NCBI RefSeq assembly: GCF_028640845.1
Contig: NC_080539.1
Span: 302,760,516-302,824,515, forward strand
Reading direction: 5' to 3'
DNA: 64,000 bases
DNA from: Ahaetulla prasina
Taxonomy: Eukaryota; Chordata; Lepidosauria; Squamata; Colubridae
Both the position numbers and the translations under genes were made by a program. The notes under the pieces are model-generated. The model was not told where the DNA came from and made no database searches. It saw only the letters and a list, made by a program, of their open reading frames with translations. Below are positions 38,524 through 49,900 of the stretch, in pieces (the first letter of the stretch is position 1; the number at the start of each line of letters is the position of its first letter).

Positions 38524-40916
38524 TGATGGGCAAAGCTCAAGTATCATGGATTAAAAAAAAAGAAATAATATTAACCTTTCCATAACACAAGGGATTAAGC
38601 ATGCGCTGAACTCTAACCCACGGCAGTCGTACCAAAAAGACTTTTAAAATCAGCTTGTTAAAGGCCTTTCAATATAAAAAAAAAGCAATTAAAAAAAATC
38701 CTGTTCATAATATCCAGGCCCAACACATTTGATCAATATCTACTCCTATTAGGGAACGGCCCATTTCCAGCTGTGATAGACATGTTTGGTGACGAAGGTG
38801 GGTTAATCGAATTCCGATCCAGCCTTCTGGCAACCCATGGCTTTGCAGCTCTTTCCTTGCCATATTTTAATTTTGAAGATCTCCCAAAAGTCATGGATGA
38901 TTTCCGTCTTGAATATTTTGAAGAGGCAGCCAGGTTTTTGTTGCGCCATCCGAAGGTGAGTGATGTGAACAAAACTTCTCTGTCTATAATACAGTTTGCA
39001 CCAAGGCAACATAAAAAAATTTTTTCCAATGGATTCTGAATTAAAAAATTATGAGAAAACTAAGGAAAACTTACGCAAGTATCAATCTCTTGTTTTGCCA
39101 GGAAATATGCATCACTGTTAGGTGTTATGATCAGGCTCCCCCCATATTGATAGAATAGAATAGAATAGAATAGAATAGAATAGAATAGAATAGAATAGAA
39201 TAGAATAGAATAGAATAGAATAGAATTTTATTGGCCAAGTGTGATTGGACACACAAGGAATTTGTCTTGGTGCATATGCTCTCAGTGTACATAAGTGTAC
39301 ACTCAGTGTACATAAAAGAAAAGATACGTTCATCAAGGTACTGATGAACATACTGATAACCTTCCCGCCAAACTGGTACCTATTTATTTACTTGCATTTG
39401 CATGCTTTTGAACTGCTAGGTGGATAGGACAGTGCTTGTATAGTCAGGTATTTTTTCTGGCCATTAAAAATAATGAGTGGGAAAACTTTACAGGAGGTGG
39501 AAAAAGTCAGAGGCAATAAAATTACTGAGAGAGGATTTTGGATGTAAACTTATTTAGGTTTATAAGAAAGCTGGTTTCTAAAATCTACTGTATTAATATT
39601 TTGTGTATACAAGTATACATAATAGTAATACTAAACAAATAGATATATCAGTTCAAAATAAGATTTCATGTACTGATTTGGTTCTCAGTGATAGTGCTTT
39701 CCATGACAAAAGACATACATTTATTTAAAATATTTGAAACATTTTTTATGAAGTTTTGTCAAAATCTGGATTGTTTCCAAGAAAACTTAAAATATACCTA
39801 ATAATCATACCATATTACAAAGATTTAATCACACACAAAGATATCCATTTTCTGAACAAATTAGGGTTGTACTTCTCTATCCCACCCCTAACACAGGAAT
39901 AGGGTACAGGAGAACAACCCTGTTTTCCATACGCTTTTGCTCATACATTTCCCATTCAGAATATTTTGAAGATAATTTGTTTAGGTTAGCCTTAAAAATA
40001 ATTTAATATATAGGAATTTCTCTACCACTCTGAAAGCAGTATGCAGTACAAAATAGAAAAGCAACTTTTGAGGGAGCAGATAGATTATATATTTTTATTT
40101 TTATTTTGAAAAAGAGATATATTATACAGTCCCATTATAAATATACTAAGCTTTTACTCATTGAGGTTTCTTTATTAGCCAGGATTTTTAACAAATTAGC
40201 CCAAGATGCTCAGTGGCGTTTATTAATAACCTAATTTATAGAAATAAATTATTTTATAGTTATTGAAAACAGTTAATGAAACATTTGTATTCTTTTTAAT
40301 TCTGTTCAATAATTTAACCCATGCTATTTCATTCATGAAGGTTAAAAAATCAGGAATTGGTGTTATTGGAACTGGGAAAGGAGGAGAACTGGCTTTAGCG
40401 ATGATGACCTTCCTTCCAGAAGTAGTGGCTGCTGTCTGCATTTCTGGCTGCAGCTCCGTCACCGCCACTGCCCTTCATTATGGAAAACAGACCCTGCCTG
40501 GGCTTTGCTTTAATATGAGTAGGATTAAGATTTTGGACAATGGGATATTTGATATTTACGAAGCTTTGGATGACCCAAGGGATCCAGCCAATTCACAGTC
40601 CCGGATTCCCATTGAAAAGGCAGAAGGCCATTTCCTTTTTGTGGTCGGAGAAGATGATCACAATTGGAAGAGCTCCTTGTATGCTGAAATAGCTACTACA
40701 CACCTACACCAGCATAAGAAGGCCAATTTTGATCTCTTGAGTTACCCTGGAGCAGGCCATCGAATTAATCCATCTTTTTCTCCTGTTTGCCTGGTAGCTT
40801 TAGACCGTGTTCTAGGGGTGCCTATTCTGAGTGGTGGAGAGAACAAAGCTCACGCCCACGCGCAGGAACATTCCTGGGGAAAGATTCTTGAGTTCCTGAA
40901 TTTGCACTTGAAATAA
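37731..40916 (+). CDS. ACOT/BAAT-family alpha/beta-hydrolase paralogue lacking the catalytic nucleophile, three exons, 451 aa
   Basis: Exons 37731-38307, 38753-38955 and 40341-40916 join in phases 1 and 0, exactly as in the gene 4.6 kb upstream, and the middle exon is again 203 nt. The N-terminal domain has [16 protein letters not shown]; the hydrolase domain follows. The nucleophile motif reads GTGKGG, so residue 272 is Gly (GGG) where thioesterases have Ser and BAAT-type N-acyltransferases have Cys. Asp366 (VGEDDHNWK) and His400 (GAGHRINPS) remain, with spacing 94 and 34. LLSYPGAGH and [13 protein letters not shown] are closer to BAAT/ACNAT proteins than to ACOT2. A 39-residue Lys/Arg-rich leader precedes a second ATG and may be mitochondrial. 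The C-terminus (HLK) is not a PTS1. The frame is intact, so it is probably expressed, but ordinary thioesterase or acyltransferase activity is doubtful. Confidence 0.9.
38320..38458. mobile_element. Inverted Penelope-like terminal fragment
   Basis: The left part (AAGTCTCATTCGTCATCTTC on) is in minus orientation and the right part (ACTTCGTCAAAACGTTGCCA on) in plus orientation, joined near 38392. This is the same terminal sequence as 18040-18170, arranged head to head. It begins 13 nt after the splice donor of the upstream exon. Confidence 0.65.
38459..38519. repeat. (AT)n microsatellite
   Basis: About 30 AT dinucleotides directly adjoining the Penelope-like fragment. Confidence 0.95.
38753..38955 (+). 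CDS. ACOT/BAAT-like gene 2, coding exon 2
   Basis: 203 nt; acceptor CTATTAG|GGAACG, donor CGAAG|GTGAGT. Encodes [17 protein letters not shown] and [16 protein letters not shown]. Confidence 0.94.
39151..39330 (-). mobile_element. LINE 3' tail (antisense) with (GAATA)n
   Basis: 39151-39226 is a GAATA pentamer array. It joins TTTTATTGGCCAAGTGTGAT, the reverse complement of the LINE end at 22830-23345 and 43395-43445. Confidence 0.8.
39357..39430 (-). mobile_element. Sauria-type SINE fragment (antisense)
   Basis: CTTCCCGCCAAACTGGTACC to TTTTGAACTGCTAGGT matches the middle of the SINE at 21138. Confidence 0.6.
40341..40916 (+). CDS. ACOT/BAAT-like gene 2, coding exon 3
   Basis: 576 nt; acceptor ATTCATGAAG|GTTAAAA. 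Residues 261-451, with Gly272 in place of the nucleophile, and stop TAA. Confidence 0.94.
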   Translation, partial: VKKSGIGVIGTGKGGELALAMMTFLPEVVAAVCISGCSSVTATALHYGKQTLPGLCFNMSRIKILDNGIFDIYEALDDPRDPANSQSRIPIEKAEGHFLFVVGEDDHNWKSSLYAEIATTHLHQHKKANFDLLSYPGAGHRINPSFSPVCLVALDRVLGVPILSGGENKAHAHAQEHSWGKILEFLNLHLK

Positions 40917-41809
40917 GACGAGTAGGCGGATGGTTGAACACTGAAACAAATTTAAAGAAAAAAGTTCCAAAGAAGATGAAGAAATAGTCAGGAACTGAGC
41001 AAGAAGGATGGGTAGAAATAATATATAAAATATATGCCTTGGGTTATATTATGAACAGATAAAAAAATAAGGTTAATTCAGATGGAGTAGCCAAAAGCAT
41101 ATTTTTTAGAAATGTAATTTAGAGTACTGCAGCCAAGAATGACTTTGTTTATAATGTTACAAATGTCAGTTAACTCCTAAAACACTGCAACAAATTATAC
41201 ACAGCCAGCAGCACCAAGTGTGGCTTCTGCCATTTTGAGATCATAGATACAACTAATTTCTGCCTTCTAGCAATTTTATGTTTTTGGAATATAACTTCAG
41301 CACACATAGCAAGTACCGTATTGTTGCTTGAATAGAGAACACAAATGAGAGGTGGATATTATAATTTACAATGATAAATGAAGTCACCTGCAAAGGGTAT
41401 TAGCCAATGAAGATGACTGGTTTTCTTTAGCTACTAATCAAATTATATTGGCTTTTACAACACAGATATCTCTTTTCATAAGACACATTATAGCTTATGT
41501 CTAAGTCCAACAAAAATCAGTCTTGCTAAAAGTGCCAAAATCTTTAGTTGGAATCAGATTTTTTAAAAAAACGAAGTAATATAAAGCATAGTACAGTTTC
41601 AAATTTTACTAAGACTGGAATTTGCAGTTTTAACTAAATGTACTTCCAAAATGTAAGAATTGTCCCATTAAAATGTTTAGAGTATGTAAGTTTTTATGGC
41701 TAGTTTGTTATAGGAGTGTTCTATTACCAATCACTATAGTGACAAAAACTATATTTTATCTGCTCTGCATATTGGTACCACCTAAATTGACATTTCTAAT
41801 GGTGCTAAG

Positions 41810-41815
41810 AATAAA
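41810..41815 (+). terminator. Candidate poly(A) signal AATAAA, ACOT/BAAT-like gene 2
   Basis: First good AATAAA after the stop, about 0.9 kb downstream. Confidence 0.4.
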
Positions 41816-41939
41816 TTGTCAAACATTTAATGTTTAGTATGAAGTATTACTGAAACTATATTTTTTAAAGTATATTTTATTGCAATTTCTCAAACATATC
41901 TATATATTACTAAAACTCTCGTTTGTATGTATCCATTAC

Positions 41940-42295
41940 CTGGATGAAACTGTCCATTGTAGGGCAACAATTTTTGAACTAACATTTTGAACCTCAAATG
42001 AGCTAACAGAATGCATGCAAAATCCAGGATCTATGACTTCTGTGGAATTGAAATTTGACAATTCTATAGAATATTTTATGACTTAATACGAAATATCATA
42101 ACATTTCAAGTAGTCAAATCCTGATGTTTGACTGTGCTATACAGTTCAACATGAGTTACTTTCAAGGCAGATACATCTCTGAATATCTCCCTGAATTTTA
42201 AAGAATTTTTCTAGTGAAGACAATACATTAGAAAGTCTGCCATTGTTGAAGGTATCTGGTAAGGAAATATCACTGAAACAATGACCTGATGGTTC
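41940..42295. repeat. Dispersed repeat of unknown class, copy 1
   Basis: Same-strand similarity to 61650-62015: shared TGTGGAAT...ATTTGACA, TTCTGATGTTTGA-like, TTTCAAGGCAGA.ACATCTCTGAAT and TCTGGTAAGGAAAT. No coding frame and no clear ends. Confidence 0.65.
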
Positions 42296-43394
42296 ACAGC
42301 ATGTCTAGTACTTTGTAAAATTACACCTAAGTTCAATAACTTTATGCACAAACATACTTGCTCTTCTACTGGGACAAAAACACATCTTCTAAGATTTAAA
42401 CCTGCAATTCTTCCAAATTGAAATGGGTACAATAACAGTGTCACCAGGAACAAATTATAGGTAACAATATGTCTTATCCCCAACTCATACCCAAGCTCAG
42501 AAAACAAAACCATTCACACGGTAGTTAATGATGACAAAGAAATTGGCATTGGTGAGTTCAAACAAGGAGACACACAGCTTAGGGCTCTGGAAATTGTGAT
42601 GTACTGAAATTCAGTAGTAGTTATTTGTTCAACTTAAAAGCTACCTTAGTCAACTATGTGCTGCACTGCATATTAAAACAATGAAAAAAGTAGAAAAAAG
42701 TATTACAAGTATTTCTTACAGTATCAGGAAAAAGCATTAACCAAAAAATACCAATATCAATTAACAGGATGACAAATCTGTGCCCTAGGACCTCCTAAAA
42801 GACCTATTGTTTGAGGGCCTCCAGTGTTATTTAATGTATATGATGTATCTGGTTCTGATTAATACATCTGGTCATCGGAAAGTGATTGGGGAAAATTTTG
42901 CCATAAATGTGTAAATATGCCAATATAGTGGAGTACTGTTTTTCCTTGCAGCTGGAACAGTCCAATATAATTTCTGCTCTGGAATATATTTTTAGCCAGC
43001 AAATGTTTTTTCAGCATTTTTGCAAATCAAGTGAAACACTATTCACATTCAAAGGCTTGCTCGTTGAAAAAAATTATCTTTGCTTTTACTTTTGGGGAAA
43101 TACCAGTATGTGACAGCATCGGATCACTAAAAACCATTGAATTTCACTCCTCTGTAAACAGATGTTGTTACCCTGACCACTCTGATGAAAGCGGAAATCT
43201 AATCTGAAAAAAAAAAATATTCAATGAATTAAGGGAATCATATCTGGCCTATAAAAATCCGGACAATCGTGGCATCAACTCCGGATTTTTAAATCCCAAT
43301 CATGACATGTCTCGATTAACCACAATTTTTGCCCTTTCCTCCCTTGTGTTGTATTTTGATGAAGGTATCTTTTCTTTTACCTATTCCGAGAGCA

Positions 43395-43487
43395 TATGCA
43401 CCAAGACAAATTCCTTGTGTGTCCAATCACACTTGGCCAATAAAGAATTCTATTCTATTCTATTCTATTCTATTCTATTCTATTGCT
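43395..43487 (+). mobile_element. LINE 3' tail with (TTCTA)n
   Basis: TGTCCAATCACACTTGGCCA then ATAAAGAAT and eight or so TTCTA-type pentamers (43446-43487). Confidence 0.8.
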
Positions 43488-43855
43488 TAGGGCTTCCACC
43501 CACCTACCCACACATGCGCACAGATACGCTCATGCAAGACGTCATTTTTTTAAAAAAAAAATGTAAACCCAACTGCTACGGCCAGAGTGGTTCAACGCCT
43601 CGAAATTCCGCTTGTGCGCGACGCACAGCGTCTCCTCCTTCTCCCGCTGAAAAAACAAAACCGGAAAACAACGCGCCTTTAGCAATAGGACCTTTTCCCC
43701 CCGCTCCGCGCCTCTAGGGGGAGACAGCCTGAATGAAAACTCCCTCTGTTTTCAGAGGGATCTCTATGATCCGATTGTTGACTTTGCTTTTTGCTCACGT
43801 GTCTGCTCCCCTTCCCCCCCACTCAGCTTTCAGGTGAGCATGCGCGCGGGTTTCG

Positions 43856-43869
43856 CTTGCCATAGCAAC
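43856..43869 (+). promoter_or_regulatory. RFX X-box in the DNAL1 promoter
   Basis: CTTGCCATAGCAAC differs at two bases from the palindromic X-box GTTGCCATGGCAAC and lies 36 nt before the DNAL1 ATG. RFX factors drive many axonemal genes, so position and gene agree. Confidence 0.7.
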
Positions 43870-43904
43870 CAGGGCTGGAGACGGTAGCAACTGGAATCCT
43901 AACA

Positions 43905-43907
43905 ATG
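43905..43907 (+). CDS. DNAL1: DNAL1 coding exon 1 (ATG only)
   Basis: AACAATG|GTGAGT: the start codon is followed at once by a consensus donor, and exon 2 opens in phase 0 with [13 protein letters not shown], as in the mammalian protein after its Met. Confidence 0.88.
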
Positions 43908-46900
43908 GTGAGTTCCTTCGAGGGCTACCTTCGGGGGAAGAAGAGAGGCCCGGGGGAAGATGAGACGGAGGGAGGGGTTTCTCCTTTGGGAAGGGGAGTT
44001 GCGGGTCCCGCGTTGGCTGGATGGCTGGCTGGCGGTAAGTACCGGTAGTAGTGGCCACAGTTTTTAGATAGAGTCGATGGCTGATGGAGAGAAGGGAACA
44101 ATAGCAACGGGAATGTTCTGGCAAGAGAGTGGGAGCTTTGAAGGGAGAAGGGAAGGGAAGAAGAAGGAAGGAAGGAAGGAAGGAAGGAGTGTGTGTGTCA
44201 GTCAGTTGCTGGAGCAACAGGTTTCGGAGATTGCTGGAAAGAGGAGATCCCTTGGGGGAAATGGGAGACCAAAGAGGCCTATGAGAAAACGGCTTGTGGA
44301 GTGGGAGGTACTGGACCCACTGGAGATTGTGAGTGCTTTTAAACGTTTTAGAGGGAAGAAGTCCCAGCAGTGATACAGTCCCACACAAGGGTACAATAAG
44401 AGGAGCAAATGACCCCCCATCAGTCATGTGAGTTGAAGTCTCAAACATCTCCTTGCAAATCTTCCCCCTTTACATCTACAGGTATAATTATTTCCTCTGA
44501 TACTTCCTCAGATCAAAAACAAAACAAAACAAAACCCAAAACCTTGTGAGAACTGAAAACTGTTAACAAACAGGGGAACTGAACCTTTTTTTTTTTTTAG
44601 TGGAATTACTTTAAAAAAAAACCAGGCCAGGTACCTCAAGAGTTGTGCAATTGTTCCATCAGCAGCAACAAATTCCCCTTAGAACCCACTACTGATGGAA
44701 AGTGGTAGAAGATTTGCTGATTCCTATCTCCCATTTCAGCCTCCTGTGCCACTTCCTCCACTATTCAAGTGGTTGGCTGACTCTAGGAATTCTAGAACAA
44801 AAATCCAAATAAGACTGCTTTTGTGGAATCCCAGCTAGTATGTTTACAATACGTGTAATAGGACAGTGATAGGCAAAGGCACATTTGGGTTACCTGCAGA
44901 CAACTGCAGCAAGGATTTCAACCTATTGCTTGATAAGCAAACTTTTTTCATAATAATGCAGCTATAAAGAAGGGATTTTGAGCATTAGGAATAAATTGTT
45001 ATGTGGAAGAGCTTTTCATTTCATTTCTATTTGAAAAAAAATCTGGGCTCAGAATTCTTTAATTGGAAATGTTCATCTTTTGCACAAAGTAATAGGTAAT
45101 TTTTGAATTCCGATTGAAAAGATAGAAAGGAGTTTCAAGAATCTTAAAAAGCAACAAGATTTTTTTACTTTTGCCTTTACTGTGGAGGTGATGGTTGAAG
45201 CCTGATATAATCTTAATTTATTCCCATAGGCTGGGCTCTCATTTGAAGAGTGATCTGCGTAATTAATGCAAATTAATCATAATCTAAGAGTTGTCTGAAT
45301 ATTGGAAGTCACCTTCAATAGAATGGTAAATAAATGCTTTAAAATCATGACAGAGAATTTGCATTAAAGAGTTTGCCTGAAATTTTTCAAACTGTACTTA
45401 ATATGTCTCTACATGATAAATTTAAATAGTTTTTCTGGTTTATGATTAGTGTGTATTCAATATTTCATACATAGATTGACCAGTTACTCTTTTTTTCCAT
45501 ATATACATTACTATTTCTTTTTCTTCTTAAGAGGGATTAACATAGGTTTTGATTGCAAGAATATAATACTTAAAGCTACATGTAAAACTAGACTGAGCTA
45601 GAGAAGCCTGTCCATCTTGCGCTTTAAAAAACCTCAGTAAGCTCTTTCAAAGCACGGATTATCTGTTATAAATGAGTAACACTACATAAAATGAAGTAGT
45701 TTCATTAGCTGTTAAGAATTGGCAGTCTAGCCTGAGTAGAGAAAAAGCATCTTAACAGAATGTAAAGTTGCTAAAATATTTTGTATTACAAATCATATCT
45801 TCTGACCTCAATTCCTTTTACTTTTTGCATAGCTACTTATAAACTCTAGACAAAGGAAGTATATATTGTACTACCACAGCTTCTATGCAGAATTATGCAA
45901 TGGGTTTTTTTTCCTTTCACAGAATTTTTCATTAGGAGAATAGAAAAGCAGCAACATTTAAATGTAAAGAGTGAAGGTTTGCATCTCATGTACATAATCT
46001 TATCCTTTCAATGAATAAAAGTATCAAGAATAAAGACTGACTATAGCTGTCATATCAATAATTCATAGGTAGTTTTATTCATGCTTTACTGAAAATGTAT
46101 CATTTTTATTCCTTAATATCTGTGAACCATATAGTCTTATCCTATATTACTTGATTGTCTTTATGGTATTTTTATTAAATTGAACCACAATTTTCCACAA
46201 AAAAAATAGCACCATCTGATGAACCCTATAAAATAAACAGTTTGTCAGCTAATTTTGGATGGTTTAAAGGTAAGCAACAGCAGTGCTACAGTTTGATTTT
46301 GTATAGATTATTCTGAACATGAAGTTGGACTGACCTTTTCAGTAGGATTGTTACATGCTAATATGTATTTCTTGTCAAAAATAAGATTGGAGATGAAAAA
46401 TCCTGAAGGAAGAATTTCAGATAAAGACACATGAAATGTAGAAAGAAACAAATTTGATAAACTGTCATTCTAATAGGTCTCTGATACAACCCAATGAAAA
46501 ATCAGAAAACACATTGAATAATATAATTCATATCTTACATTATTTCTACAGAACTGTTCAGGGAGTAAGAAATTCAGAGAGTTTGAGCTCATAATACAGA
46601 AAGATAGATATGGTTGAACATATGCAGCAACATTATGGAATGTACCTATACTGGGCACCATAGTTAAAAGGTTGCAGAGACCTGGAATATTAACAGAAGG
46701 GCAACAGAGCTTATTGCAGAATGAGAAACTAAATCCCATGAAGAGAGATTAAAAGAGCTGGGTTCCTTAAACCTTGAAAAAAGAAGAGTGAGAGAGACTA
46801 TAGTAAAATTTCAAATATCTCAATTACCAAAGTACCCAATTACCAAAGCAGTGATCAGCTCCCTCGTCTTGATTATGTTCAAACAAAAATTAGGCTTCTG

Positions 46901-49900
46901 TTGTAGATATATATTCATTTAGATTCCTGACCTGAGGTATACTTAACAGGCTCTTTGTATGTTATGATTATTTTTTTATGTCATGGATGTTCTGCCAGCA
47001 CCCATTAGCTCATAGTTTACTGCAGCTGCTTTTTCTTGTATTACATGGACTTCAGCAGTGGCCTTTTTGATTGTAGCCCATGGTGCTGTCTATTATAGCA
47101 AAAGTTCACAGGCAGTTTTTGCTGCCAAGAGACAAGGGTGGTGGTTTAAGGAGCAACAGCTGAGTGTGTTTGTTAAGTGAATAACATTAGCCTCTGACAG
47201 ACTTTTTTGTAATAGGTGCAGTCATACAAACAATAAAAATAAGTGATGTGAGGCTGAGTGAAATTGTTAATAACAGTAGAATCAATAGGTACCGTATATC
47301 ACTATAAACAAAACCCATAGCAACTACTTGTTCAGTTCTTCCCAGTCTCTACATACTTTTCTTCAGGCCCCCTTTATGTGCTGCTCTTGAATTGTTTGAA
47401 AAGAGCAACAGTAGCTCAAAAGGCCCCATATTCATTAGATAGCGTGAGGTTGGAGAGTGAAGTAGAAAATCCTCTACCAGTTCTGAGCCCTATAGCTCAC
47501 ATAAGCTAAAATGGACAGGTTTTTCTTCTTTTAAAAAATTTCTATTGATTTCAGACTTGTATAGATAGGACTTTTAATCTAGGACCAGAATAAAATTGTA
47601 AATACTCATTAAACTGATCCCCTCCTTGATCAAGAGTTAATTTAATTACTGGTGAAGACATTGGACCAGGACTGAAGAGACTTAAGATTCAGGTCCACCC
47701 TCTGTCACAGAGCTCATTGGCTGATTTTAAGCCAGTCACTCTCAGCCCGACTTAGTTTAATCATAGGGTGGTTTTGTTGGGGTGGGGGGGGAATGGAGTA
47801 GGGAGTGTTTTGTATGACTTCATGAGTTCCTGAAGGAAAAGCAGGATATAAATCTTAACAGGCAAAGAAACAAATGATAAAGCCAGACAATTATCTAAGG
47901 GTTATATAAATCCAATATATTTTATTTATATGCTGTTGGGTTTTTTTGCTAGGCAAAAGCAACAACTATCAAGGAAGCTCTAGCCAAATGGGTAAGTAGG
48001 AAATATATTGTGTGTTCTTGATTATATGGATTTTCTTCAACAAGAAAAGGGATTTTCATTATGCTTTTTTATTTTTAGTTGATGCAAAACAGTTGTTTGC
48101 AAGGAACCCAGAAAAGCTATGTAGCCAAACTTTTTAGCTTATTTAGTATTTGAATTGCAAATGTACTTCTGTGAAGTTTAATTAATATTAATATAACACT
48201 ATGAGCTGAAAAATGCCTCTTATAGACATTCCATAATCATTGTATGAGGAATATATATAAAAAATGTCAAAAACTCATAGAAATCAAGATTTGTTAATAC
48301 ATAGCAAAGGGAACAAATATAGTGGATAAACAGACATGTTTGGGAAGGCTTTATTAAGAAACTGGGAAGAGGACCAGTAAGAAAAATGGTTTGATTATTG
48401 GACTGCATGTCTCAGAATAAGGCACAGAGAACCTTAGTGAAATTGAAGTTGAGCAATAAGGAAAAGGAGAGATATTGGGAACCTAAGTAAATATGATTTA
48501 GTTAATTGCTCAGAGATGAAAATACTCAAAATGGAATACTCAAAATACTCAAAATGGAAATATGTAGAATGAGGATTTGTATTTTTTATCCAGATAAGAA
48601 TAAAACAGCCCCCGCCCCCAATCTATTGGAATATTCCATGTTGGTGGCATATGAGCAAATGAAAACTTGAAACAGTTTGATTGTTGTATATTGTATTCAG
48701 GAGAAAACTCCAATGTTTCAGTGTTCTGGTCAGGTCAGGTGCTACAGCATTCCAAAGCTTAAAAGACAATTGATGACTTCTTTCATATTTATCTGTGGTT
48801 TACAATGGTGTGGACAATAATAGCATGACTCTTCAAGCTGAGGTTTGAAGACTGCCCTGCTAGCCTGCCCTTGGACCCAGTATGCTCACTGGATCCATTA
48901 CTCCACTTGTTCCTTTCTATCACCTTCATAACCACCTTCTTCCTTTTTATCCTCAACCCCTAGATGAAAGTGGATTAAGTGCGTACAAATTCAGTCCACT
49001 ATTCCTTCAGCTTGTGTGAGGGAAGAGCTTTATTCCTATTTTGAGCTGTGAATTCAGCTTCACCCTTTTAATAGGTAATAGCACATAATTCCACAGGAAG
49101 AGCTGTTACACCATTAATAACCAATTTCCTTACTGCTGCAACCCTCCCTGTCCCTTGAGTAGTGAAGCCTTATTTGGCTCTCCCTCTGACTATCACCCTC
49201 ATTCCAAAAGCTCTTGTCCTTTTCCCATAGTTGTTTAGGAAAGTCATTTTTTATAGAGGAGATTAAATGGATGAAAATTGAGGTAAGTAGAGGGGAGGTT
49301 TTAAAGGTTTAAAAAAGAAAAAAAAGGTATAAAGTTTGTGATTGCATCTAAGAAGCAGCATAGCAGTGGCATCATTATCTCTGTGCAGGTAATTTCTGAT
49401 TGGAAGAATTAATTCCATCCAACACATACAGAATTTTGTGTGACAAGGAAAGAAAAATGTCTTTCAAAACATCAATAGGGGGTGAGGAGAGTCCTTTCTC
49501 CTTATGTTGCTTTGAAACAGATGCCAAAACTCAAAAGGAGCACACTTGATCTAAAAGGGGATGGGGTTGTGTAAAGGCTTCCTCAAGGTAGACATGTGCT
49601 CAGTAGCTTCAGTAGTAGCAGTGCTAGTACTGTGTTTCTTGGAAAATAAGACAGGGTCTTATTTTCTTTTGAACCCCAAAATAAGGGCTTGGCCTTATTA
49701 TCGGGGGGTCTTATTATTTCGGGGGTGCAGGAAGCCTTGGGTGGCCTGTGCACTCACAGCCAGGAGTCTGGCAGAGAGAGGCTCCCTTCGCGCACCACCA
49801 TCAAGTCCCTCCCTTCCCGCGGTGTGTATGTGTGTAGAATGCGAGCAGCCTGAAGACACTAAGCCGCACGAGTGCCTGTCCTCACCCCCCGCTCATGCGC

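Larger units (their letters stand above)
43590..44330. promoter_or_regulatory. CpG-rich promoter and 5' region of DNAL1
   Basis: CpG-rich from about 43590 with CTCCTCC and GCGCGC stretches, covering the DNAL1 start codon exon and the first part of intron 1. 44161-44190 has a short GGAA array. Confidence 0.65.

Noticed and set aside
43795..44448. A 217-codon minus-strand frame upstream of and overlapping DNAL1 exon 1.
   Set aside because: Ser/Pro/Leu low-complexity translation of a CpG island; no family, splice or synteny support for a divergent gene.
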